In this document: positions 1 to 4,946 of the stretch, piece after piece | Position numbering within the stretch: position 1 is the stretch's first letter | Layout of the letters: each line of letters begins with the position of its first letter | From: Candidatus Woesebacteria bacterium | Lineage (GTDB): Bacteria > Patescibacteriota > Microgenomatia > UBA10105 > UBA927 | Reading direction: 5' to 3' | Assembly (NCBI GenBank): GCA_020057765.1 | Contig: JAGVFE010000110.1 | Location: forward strand, 1 to 5,600 | Length of the DNA: 5,600 nt | Translations under genes and position numbers: made by a program | Notes under the pieces: generated by a model | Told to the model about the DNA's origin: nothing | Database searches by the model: none | What the model saw: the letters and a program-made list of their open reading frames with translations, nothing else

Positions 1-698
1 CCATGCTTTTTGTTTTTAGAGAGATTCAAATCCCTTTAAAGTCCTTAAGGCGATCCGATGCAAGAGTGGTTTATAAATCAGCTTTGATTGGGCTGAAAGA
101 TTTACTAAAAAACAATCGAAACGTGGCTCTCTTTCTCATCGCTTTTTCTTTAATCTCGGATGGAATCCTGACCATCCAAACGTATTTTGCTTTGGTAATG
201 GACGCGATGTATAAAATCCCGGATACCCAGAAATATCTGGTAACCATAGTCATGTTTATTCCTATGATCATCGGAAACTACACCCTCGGGAGAGTCGGAG
301 ACAAAATTGGCCATAAACCAATTATGTTTTGGTCTTGTTTGGTTGTTTCGATTTTGATGGCTCTGGTCCTTCTTTCATCATCTGTAACAGTTTTATACGT
401 CTTGGCGGCCTTTTTGGGAATCGGTTGGGGAGGATTCTATGTTGCCTCTCGAGCCCTAATGGTCAAAATTTCTCCTAAAGAGAGATTGGGAGAGTATTTT
501 GGCTTTTATTCTTCTTTTTACCGCTTTGCCTCCATCGTCGGACCTTTGGTATGGGGAATAACCACCCTGTCTCTAAAAACATATGGAGTTTTTAAATACC
601 AGATTGCTGGATTTATGATTATCGCCCTCATGGCTGTTGGTATCTATGTTCTTACCAAAGTCCGGGAAGAAGCGAACATGGAACCAAAATCCGTTTAA
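1..698 (+). CDS. MFS transporter, UMF1/Atg22-like, C-terminal half (5' partial)
   Basis: This is the C-terminal half of a major facilitator superfamily permease; the substrate cannot be told. The reading frame is open to the left edge, so the ATG at position 3 is most likely an internal methionine. About 231 residues and roughly six hydrophobic segments are visible, against 400-450 residues and twelve helices for a whole MFS protein. The segment GRVGDKIGHKP (about residues 96-106 of the visible part) resembles the MFS loop motif GxxxDrxGrk. The stretch LGIGWGGFYVASRALM, then PKERLGEYFGFYSS and IVGPLVWG, resembles the C-terminal part of UMF1/Atg22-like permeases, where an aromatic-rich EFFGFY segment precedes a GPLLWG helix. 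The protein ends in a short charged tail (KVREEANMEPKSV), and TAA is at 696-698. The gene converges on the - strand gene ending at 985. MFS membership is fairly certain; the subfamily is a pattern judgement. Confidence 0.85.
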   Translation, partial: MLFVFREIQIPLKSLRRSDARVVYKSALIGLKDLLKNNRNVALFLIAFSLISDGILTIQTYFALVMDAMYKIPDTQKYLVTIVMFIPMIIGNYTLGRVGDKIGHKPIMFWSCLVVSILMALVLLSSSVTVLYVLAAFLGIGWGGFYVASRALMVKISPKERLGEYFGFYSSFYRFASIVGPLVWGITTLSLKTYGVFKYQIAGFMIIALMAVGIYVLTKVREEANMEPKSV

Positions 699-708
699 CG
701 GCGGATTT
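687..708 (+). terminator. weak hairpin over the MFS stop codon
   Basis: AAATCCG (687-693) and CGGATTT (702-708) are perfect 7-base inverted repeats around an 8-base loop that contains the TAA stop. A nested alternative, CCGT/ACGG (691-694 and 698-701), competes with it. What follows is TCC CCC rather than a run of T, so this is not a canonical intrinsic terminator. It may only protect the 3' end or be chance. Confidence 0.25.
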
Positions 709-984
709 CCCCCAAACGACCGACTAAAGCTATCCAGTGAACATAATCAACCCGTCGGGTTTACTTCCCGTCAAGAAAATCCGGGAGTGTCATATCTGCC
801 TCACTCCGGGAGTGGAGTTGTTTACATCCAACCATCATGCGGGGCTACGATTCTAAATGAAAATTTGGAAAGTGCTTTGTTATTAACTCGATGGTTTTTC
901 TAAACTGATTCTCGGGGCAGAAAAATCCAATCGGAAACAATCTCAGCCTCCCTTTTGAAAAATACATATATCTTGAGCGTGAAT
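699..984. other. non-coding gap between convergent genes
   Basis: These 286 bases lie between the stops of the MFS gene (+) and the 130-residue membrane protein gene (-). I find no convincing gene: the only open frame of note starts at a TTG inside the MFS gene, lacks a ribosome site and gives a low-complexity, non-domain-like product. I see no tRNA T-loop signature. The gap holds small inverted repeats: AACCC-GTC-GGGTT at 749-761 and a stem at 800-817. It also holds a 10-base direct repeat, TCCGGGAGTG, at 780-789 and 805-814. The most likely content is transcription ends of both flanking genes, or the remnant of a decayed sequence. Confidence 0.5.
800..824 (+). terminator. possible intrinsic terminator of the MFS gene
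   Basis: CACTC (802-806) pairs with GAGTG (810-814) around a CGG loop, and CT (800-801) can pair with AG (816-817) if G815 is bulged. The stem is followed by TTGTTT, a partial U-tract. It lies about 100 bases after the MFS stop. The short stem and imperfect T-run keep confidence low. Confidence 0.3.
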
Positions 985-1377
985 TTACTTTGACAATACG
1001 CATATCCTTCCAGCTAATAATCCGATTATCGCCCGATGAATCTTTTTCGTTGAAGATAATGAAGCTTGTGATACACCCTCTTTGGTGATTTGAATTATTG
1101 AGATAAAACCATTCGGAAACATGATTGCCATCACCACATACGTCAAGACAAATATTAAACCAATGAAGCCTAAGGCAAAATATATATCTGGGGTTAAATC
1201 AGAAAATTTCCCTCCGTTCATTATCGATAAAACAGCTATTATCCCGATTATTGCTAAAGATATCAGCAGGCCCACTCCCATCACCTTAGTGATAAACCAT
1301 GAAAACACAGGGGTTGTTGTTTCGAAAACCCGGTTAACCGTTTCTTGCCCTTTTTCTACTGAGTCAAGTACTCCCAT
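985..1377 (-). CDS. two-helix membrane protein, unknown function (130 aa)
   Basis: I do not recognise a family. The product is a small integral membrane protein: a soluble N-terminal segment of about 30 residues (MGVLDSVEKGQETVNRVFE) precedes two hydrophobic helices at about residues 34-53 and 65-87. A polar or amphipathic C-terminal region of about 40 residues ends in KKIHRAIIGLLAGRICVLSK. I chose the ATG at 1375-1377 because a perfect AGGAGG lies 4 bases upstream (1382-1387). An in-frame ATG 12 codons earlier (1411-1413) has no ribosome site and sits just past the preceding gene's stop. The gene follows the winged-helix gene by 42 bases on the same strand and is probably co-transcribed with it. 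Its base composition looks somewhat richer in A+T than the Kelch and DUF2130 genes. TAA is at 985-987. Confidence 0.75.
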   Translation of the reverse strand: MGVLDSVEKGQETVNRVFETTTPVFSWFITKVMGVGLLISLAIIGIIAVLSIMNGGKFSDLTPDIYFALGFIGLIFVLTYVVMAIMFPNGFISIIQITKEGVSQASLSSTKKIHRAIIGLLAGRICVLSK

Positions 1378-1381
1378 AATT

Positions 1382-1387
1382 CCTCCT
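1382..1387 (-). promoter_or_regulatory. ribosome binding site AGGAGG
   Basis: A perfect AGGAGG on the - strand, 4 bases before the ATG at 1377. It decides the start of the 130-residue membrane protein in favour of the inner methionine. Confidence 0.8.
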
Positions 1388-1419
1388 TTCTTTCCTTGCG
1401 ATAACACCTGCATACGGGT

Positions 1420-1650
1420 TTAGCCAATTGTTTCTTCTTTTGGCACGTACACCACCCCGCGGGTGGAGCCAAGTTTTTTGATTAAACCACCTTTGACGAG
1501 CTGTTTGAGGTCAAAATGGAGCGTGCTGGCAGGAACAAGCCGGAAACTCCGCGCCAAAAAATCAAAGGAGACCATCTTTTGCTCCCGTATCGTGGCAACA
1601 AGTTCCTGCCGCCGTGGAAATGGAGAAGATTGGGGCAGAAACCTTTTCAT
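1420..1650 (-). CDS. small winged helix-turn-helix DNA-binding protein (76 aa)
   Basis: The product is probably a transcriptional regulator. After a basic, proline-containing N-terminus (MKRFLPQSSPFPRR), residues 14-25 (RQELVATIREQK) form helix 1 and residues 28-36 (SFDFLARSF) form helix 2. Residues 40-60, around STLHFDLKQLVKGGLIKK, give the recognition helix and the start of the wing. STRGVVYVP (62-70) is the beta-hairpin wing. The pattern of a sensing helix, sTl..DL..L...GlI.K, then a wing ending in VYVP, is that of DeoR-like or generic winged-helix domains. No effector domain is present, so it is a DNA-binding module only. It lies 53 bases after the DUF2130 gene on the same strand. It is preceded by four 10-bp tandem repeats and a TATAAT, with no ribosome site, which suggests a leaderless message and self-regulation (inference). 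TAA is at 1420-1422. Confidence 0.8.
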   Translation of the reverse strand: MKRFLPQSSPFPRRQELVATIREQKMVSFDFLARSFRLVPASTLHFDLKQLVKGGLIKKLGSTRGVVYVPKEETIG

Positions 1651-1654
1651 ACTG

Positions 1655-1660
1655 ATTATA
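1655..1660 (-). promoter_or_regulatory. perfect -10 box TATAAT before the winged-helix gene
   Basis: On the - strand TATAAT lies four bases (CAGT) before the ATG at 1650. At normal -10 spacing transcription would begin at or next to the ATG, giving a leaderless message, and this agrees with the absence of any Shine-Dalgarno sequence. No good TTGACA-like -35 box sits at 16-18 bp; the space is filled by the tandem repeats, so activation by a bound protein is possible. Such AT-rich DNA can give TATAAT by chance. Confidence 0.5.
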
Positions 1661-1700
1661 TTAGAAGATATTGAAAGATATTACAAGATATTAGAAGATA
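1661..1700. repeat. four-copy 10-bp tandem repeat, consensus TTRNAAGATA
   Basis: The + strand reads TTAGAAGATA (1661-1670), TTGAAAGATA (1671-1680), TTACAAGATA (1681-1690) and TTAGAAGATA (1691-1700). Only positions 3 and 4 vary, and the first and last copies are identical. On the - strand the unit is TATCTTNYAA. The block fills 40 of the 53 bases between the DUF2130 stop and the winged-helix start, and directly adjoins the TATAAT. A period near one helical turn would put each copy on the same face of DNA, as expected for cooperative protein binding. Confidence 0.9.
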
Positions 1701-1703
1701 CTA

Positions 1704-2798
1704 TTACCCAACACCTTCTTTTTCTGAAGGCTCCGGTAATGAAAACGCCCGGATTTCCGGCAGTGCCGAACCCATCACCCCCTGGAGCTCGCCGTACATT
1801 TTGGCCATGTTGTCGAGTGCCCGGCGGATTTGCATCTCGCGCTTCTTCCATGACCGTTCCATGCTCCGCCGCTCGGTAGATAAATCTTCTTCCATTTCGC
1901 GGATAGACTCCGCGTACGCTTCAAAGCGGTGACGGAACGTATCGCTGGCGATATATAGATACAAAAACTCGAGTTTTTCGTCTTTATTGGCAGACAAACC
2001 TTTGGCTGACGCTACCTGCATGACGGCTCGGCGAAGCAGCTCTGCCAACGGCAATACATACGCATAGGTTGCAACGACGACACCTTCACGGAGTCCAAAC
2101 CCATCAATATCATCCGGTACGTTTTCAGAAAGCAACACAACAATCGTTGCTCCCGCTTGCCGGGCATCTTCGCGCAATTTCGGCAGCCACGACGGACTCC
2201 ATTTGGCGCGCTTGGTCTCCCACAGGATAGTTCCGGCAACTTTGCCTGCCTGGTTTTTGACGGTTTGGAGGATATCGGCGCCAGCTACCCCTTTACCGAC
2301 CGGAGCAATTTCGTCGTAAATGAATGCGTTTTTAAGTTTTTCTTCGATATCCAGTTCGAATACTTCTCCCTGCATCTGCTGGGACTTTTGTGCGAGCTTG
2401 TTTTGGGCGTCATCGAGAGATTTTTTGGTATCTTCCAGCTGTTTTTTGAGCTCAAGGACTTCCATTTGGGATTTTTCCGTGATGGTTTTGGACAAATCCT
2501 GCCGTTGCCGTTCGATTGCTTCATTGAGGCGCTTTTCATTTTCCAAAGCCCTTTTTTCTTCCACATCTTTAAGCTCACGGATGGTTCTATTGAGATCCAG
2601 GAGTTGTTGAGTGAGAGCTTTGTTTTGATCGCGAAGCTCGGTCACCTGATTTTCGCGGTCCTTCATCTGGAGATTTACGTCGGCGGTTGCTTTTTCCCGT
2701 GCTTTCTTTTCGGCTTCCACCTCTACCTCATGCAAAAGCGCTTGGGTGATTTCTACTTCTTTACCGCAATGAGGACATTTGATGATTGATGCATTCAT
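1704..2798 (-). CDS. DUF2130 family protein, coiled coil plus nuclease-like domain
   Basis: This is a conserved bacterial protein of unproven function. Numbered from the chosen start, residues 8-11 are a CPHC knuckle followed by Gly, a half zinc-ribbon. Residues about 24-143 are a long charged coiled coil rich in K, E and Q. Residues about 144-260 are the conserved DUF2130 core, with GEVFE (144-148), GAD (Asp175) and ETK (Glu194, Lys196). This E...D...ExK order resembles PD-(D/E)xK nuclease folds. Residues about 291-343 form a second coiled-coil segment. At 364 residues it is slightly shorter than I would expect for the family. I chose the ATG at 2796-2798 because the CPxC motif then begins at residue 8. 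A TTG at 2853-2855 would add 19 residues without an obvious domain, and neither start has a well-placed ribosome site (GGGAG lies 16 bases before the ATG). TAA is at 1704-1706. It lies downstream of the 65-residue membrane protein gene. Confidence 0.85.
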   Translation of the reverse strand: MNASIIKCPHCGKEVEITQALLHEVEVEAEKKAREKATADVNLQMKDRENQVTELRDQNKALTQQLLDLNRTIRELKDVEEKRALENEKRLNEAIERQRQDLSKTITEKSQMEVLELKKQLEDTKKSLDDAQNKLAQKSQQMQGEVFELDIEEKLKNAFIYDEIAPVGKGVAGADILQTVKNQAGKVAGTILWETKRAKWSPSWLPKLREDARQAGATIVVLLSENVPDDIDGFGLREGVVVATYAYVLPLAELLRRAVMQVASAKGLSANKDEKLEFLYLYIASDTFRHRFEAYAESIREMEEDLSTERRSMERSWKKREMQIRRALDNMAKMYGELQGVMGSALPEIRAFSLPEPSEKEGVG

Positions 2799-2865
2799 GG
2801 AAGCATTGTAATAACTCCCGCCTAATTGAGCAATCGGGCAATTTTGTTCTATCAATAAATCCGCT

Positions 2866-3063
2866 TTATTTCATCTTCCCTATGAAATGACCAAGGAGTC
2901 CTATGCCAACCAAAATCCAACCCCACATCATAAGATTAGACAAATCCAAATAATTTACCAAAAGAAATCCAACGCCTACACCAGCAACCACATGAACTAA
3001 GCCGGATTGGCTCGTGCAACAACTTACCATAGCCATCATGTCGTTATCTTTTTTCTTTGCCAT
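2866..3063 (-). CDS. small two-helix membrane protein, unknown function (65 aa)
   Basis: The product begins with a basic, hydrophilic MAKKKDND, then has adjacent cysteines (Cys15-Cys16). Two hydrophobic segments follow, about residues 21-37 (glycine- and valine-rich, VVAGVGVGFLLV) and 45-61 (MMWGWILVGIGLLGHF), and the tail is basic (GKMK). Both ends are probably cytoplasmic by the positive-inside rule. That it is a real gene is supported by a very strong ribosome site (AAGGGGGTG, 7 bases before the ATG), the two-helix pattern and its fit in the gap between two same-strand genes. I do not know its function; the shape resembles small conserved membrane proteins common in Patescibacteria and archaea. 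It lies 60 bases after the Kelch gene and 67 bases before the DUF2130 ATG. TAA is at 2866-2868. Confidence 0.8.
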   Translation of the reverse strand: MAKKKDNDMMAMVSCCTSQSGLVHVVAGVGVGFLLVNYLDLSNLMMWGWILVGIGLLGHFIGKMK

Positions 3064-3070
3064 ACTATTT

Positions 3071-3079
3071 CACCCCCTT
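3071..3079 (-). promoter_or_regulatory. strong ribosome binding site AAGGGGGTG
   Basis: On the - strand AAGGGGGTG differs from the ideal AAGGAGGTG at one base, which can still form a G-U pair with 16S rRNA. It is 7 bases from the ATG at 3063. It is the strongest ribosome site in the window together with that at 1382-1387, and supports translation of the 65-residue protein. Confidence 0.75.
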
Positions 3080-3123
3080 CCGCTTTATCCAGTATCCTCA
3101 ATATTTTTTCCATATGCAATCCC

Positions 3124-4161
3124 CTATTGGCTCGTTATATAGAGCGCCTCGTTTGCCCCCGTCACCGATAAACCTGGTCGTGCCCCGCCGCCGATTGCAA
3201 ATACTGTCGAGCCAAAAGAGACGACGCCTAATCCATGACGTGGTGTCGGCAATCCCGGAAGAGTTACCCACCGTTTTCCTTTCGGGTCGTACATATCTAC
3301 ATCGGCAAACGTACCGAGTGGTTGCTCACCCCCGACAACAAGGAAAAAATTCTCAACCACTGACCCGCCGAGCCCGCCTCGCGCAACAGGCAACGGAGTA
3401 CCAAGGGTCCACATATCCTTCATGGAATCATAGATTTCTAAAAGAGCAAGGTTTTTGGTCATTGAACCGAATCTCCCGCCGGCCACATATAGCTTATCGT
3501 CAATAGCTCCTGCTGCCAGGTGTTCCCGTTTGGTAAGTGCCGGCGCTTTGGTTTCCCACTGGTCATCTGCTGGATAGTAAATTTCCAACTCATCGGTGAG
3601 GCCACGTGGTCCCACACCGCCAACAGCATAAATTTTCCCTTCCCCTGGCGCAGCAGCAAACGCACCGCGGGGCGAAAGAAGTGATGCTTTTTTCTCCCAC
3701 GCAGATGCTCCATCAACGTAGGTAAACATGTCGGCGTGTGGAGTAAATGAAAGTCCGCTCATACCGCCGATAACATACAAAGTGCCGCCGTAATTTACTG
3801 CGGCTGTGTGGTGCCTCGGTTCAGGCAAATCCGGTAACTTCGTCCATTTGTCTTGCAACGGATCATACGACTCCACTGTCGCAAGAGTTCGCCCAAATCC
3901 ATCAATGCCCCCAACGACGACGACTTTCCCATTCACCGCCGCTGCTGCCACTTCTGTCCGCGCCGTTGGCATGGATTTTTTCACTTCCCAATGAGCAACA
4001 TATATTTTTTTACCGATTCGGACGGATGCACGTGATAATTTAGGAAATACACCAAATCCGCGGACGTATACGAGGTAAACGATGGCCGCAAATAGTGCCA
4101 GTGCACAAAAAATACCGGTGAATATAAACGTAATTTTCCTCACATATCTATAGAACCACAT
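3124..4161 (-). CDS. membrane-anchored Kelch-repeat beta-propeller protein
   Basis: A short N-terminus (MWFYRYVRK) leads into one hydrophobic helix at about residues 10-33, then a basic linker to about residue 55, then a Kelch propeller to the end. Kelch blades show as a GG doublet preceded by hydrophobic residues, with a Y/W spaced behind. GG occurs at residues 84-85, 132-133, 181-182, 228-229, 277-278 and 324-325, giving six blades of 43-50 residues. Recurrent W-x-x-x-x-x-L/P and PR-x-x-x segments (for example KWTKLPDLPEPRHH and RWVTLPGLPTPRHG) mark blade boundaries. The strand around HWEVKKSMPTAR (58-68) probably closes the ring from the N-terminal side. Kelch propellers mostly bind proteins or sugars; no catalytic residues are evident. 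I expect a single-pass anchor with the propeller outside the cell. The ATG at 4159-4161 has no clear ribosome site. TAG is at 3124-3126. Confidence 0.9.
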   Translation of the reverse strand: MWFYRYVRKITFIFTGIFCALALFAAIVYLVYVRGFGVFPKLSRASVRIGKKIYVAHWEVKKSMPTARTEVAAAAVNGKVVVVGGIDGFGRTLATVESYDPLQDKWTKLPDLPEPRHHTAAVNYGGTLYVIGGMSGLSFTPHADMFTYVDGASAWEKKASLLSPRGAFAAAPGEGKIYAVGGVGPRGLTDELEIYYPADDQWETKAPALTKREHLAAGAIDDKLYVAGGRFGSMTKNLALLEIYDSMKDMWTLGTPLPVARGGLGGSVVENFFLVVGGEQPLGTFADVDMYDPKGKRWVTLPGLPTPRHGLGVVSFGSTVFAIGGGARPGLSVTGANEALYITSQ

Positions 4162-4196
4162 TTTGCTCTGTTCGTCTATATAATAGGAAGATCACC
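4162..4196. promoter_or_regulatory. 35-bp divergent intergenic region with overlapping -10-like boxes
   Basis: Only 35 bases separate the ATG of the Kelch gene (-) from the ATG of the glycosidase gene (+). The AT-rich core gives TATAAT on the + strand (4179-4184) and TATTAT on the - strand (4185-4180). Only one polymerase could use the core at a time, so the two genes could be mutually exclusive. The + strand box is so close to the ATG at 4197 that it would omit the AGGAAG from the message, so the true + promoter may lie farther up, inside the Kelch gene. No clear -35 box is visible for either. Confidence 0.4.
4185..4190 (+). promoter_or_regulatory. ribosome binding site AGGAAG
   Basis: AGGAAG lies 6 bases before the ATG at 4197 and supports that start for the glycosidase-domain protein. 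Confidence 0.65.
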
Positions 4197-4937
4197 ATGA
4201 AAAAACTTTGTCTCCTCCTTGTGTGTGTTGCTATACTTGCTTGGTTTTTGTTTAAGTCTTCTCCAGCACCTGTCAACCCTTCGCCTACTCCAAATAATAG
4301 TCTTGAATATTTGGTTGAAAATCAACCATTCCGAGTCGCCTCGTTTATCGTGAAAAATCCGGCGGCGATATCACTTATCCCTAACTTTACACAAAAAAAC
4401 TCGAGCCTCTCTGTTGCGAAAAACAGTCAATGCACCATGCTCACGAGCGGCGGGTTTTATTCGAAAGCCAATAATCCCATCGGATTATTCATCTCAGACG
4501 GTAAACAGATTGGTACGTATCAAACCAATGCACTTTTCAATGGATTTTTCTCTGTACAGACAAATGAAAACGCAATAATCGGTGACCAAATTCCAGAATC
4601 TACGTCTCCTCTCGCCCTCCAATCCGGCCCGCTTCTGATAACAGACGGTGTTGTAAGAAAATTATCCATCCGCGACGATGAACCTGCGCGCCGGATAGTG
4701 ATGGCGCAAACCAACGACAATGCCATTGTTTTTTTAGCACTTTATAGTGGAGAAAATACATTTCAAGGTCCAAAACTAGCTGACGTCCCCCAACATCTCA
4801 AAAAAATCGAAAATCTCTTGGGAATATCCATAACCAATGCCCTCAATCTCGACGGCGGCTCTGCATCAGTATTCATTGCGAAGGATTATTCGTTATCCGA
4901 ACTGACCCCCGTCGGAAGTTTCTTTTGTGTCCAATAG
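4197..4937 (+). CDS. phosphodiester glycosidase (NAGPA-domain) family protein, secreted or anchored
   Basis: Residues 1-20 (MKKLCLLLVCVAILAWFLFK) are a signal peptide or membrane anchor, with no proper lipobox around Cys10. A proline-rich linker (SSPAPVNPSPTPN) follows. The remainder matches the pattern of the phosphodiester glycosidase / NAGPA family: TSGGFYSKANNPIGL (83-97), LQSGPLL (141-147), ARRIVMAQT (164-172) and the C-terminal signature NALNLDGGSAS (214-224). The founding member removes GlcNAc from phosphate diesters, but most bacterial relatives have no proven substrate. Cys79 and Cys244 could form a disulfide. The 246-residue length suits a single domain plus anchor. It is divergent from the Kelch gene and converges on MltG, with the two stops one base apart. 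A role in an envelope or extracellular glycan is likely; the exact reaction is unknown. TAG is at 4935-4937. Confidence 0.85.
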   Translation: MKKLCLLLVCVAILAWFLFKSSPAPVNPSPTPNNSLEYLVENQPFRVASFIVKNPAAISLIPNFTQKNSSLSVAKNSQCTMLTSGGFYSKANNPIGLFISDGKQIGTYQTNALFNGFFSVQTNENAIIGDQIPESTSPLALQSGPLLITDGVVRKLSIRDDEPARRIVMAQTNDNAIVFLALYSGENTFQGPKLADVPQHLKKIENLLGISITNALNLDGGSASVFIAKDYSLSELTPVGSFFCVQ

Positions 4938-4946
4938 CTTATTGGA
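4930..4946. repeat. perfect inverted repeat over two convergent stop codons
   Basis: TCCAATA (4930-4936), a GCT spacer and TATTGGA (4940-4946) form a 7-base perfect palindrome centred on the junction. The TAG of the + gene (4935-4937) and the TAA of the - gene (4941-4939) lie inside it. The hairpin could form in both messages and might help end transcription from either side, but it is AT-rich and neither side is followed by a clean T-run. The symmetry may partly be chance. Confidence 0.5.

Noticed and set aside
637..903. Open frame of 88 codons on the + strand across the end of the MFS gene and the gap
   Set aside because: It starts at a TTG inside the MFS gene with no ribosome site, overlaps that gene in another frame for 60 bases, and shows no domain, membrane segment or gene-like composition.
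991..1016. TTGACA-like -35 box on the + strand just right of position 990
   Set aside because: It lies inside the C-terminal codons of the 130-residue membrane protein, the nearest -10-like TAATAA is 19 bases away, and no + strand gene follows.
1375..1413. Upstream ATG at 1411-1413 as the start of the 130-residue membrane protein
   Set aside because: No ribosome site precedes it, whereas the ATG at 1375-1377 has a perfect AGGAGG; the extra 12 residues are largely the translated ribosome-site region (GKKGGI).
1661..1700. CRISPR array reading of the tandem repeats
   Set aside because: The units are 10 bases with no spacers between them, so they cannot be CRISPR repeats; no cas genes are present.
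2157..2789. Long open frame (210 codons) on the + strand opposite the DUF2130 gene
   Set aside because: It is the antisense shadow of the coiled-coil region: K/E/Q-rich codons on the - strand read as F/L/S-rich codons on the + strand. The - strand product has clear family motifs.
3057..3506. Open frame of 149 codons on the + strand opposite the Kelch gene
   Set aside because: It lies antisense to well-formed Kelch blades, has an arginine-rich product without motifs, and has no ribosome site.
4197..4256. Lipoprotein signal in the glycosidase-domain protein (Cys10)
   Set aside because: Cys10 lies within the hydrophobic core, preceded by LLV without the small residue expected at -1, so a plain signal peptide or anchor fits better.
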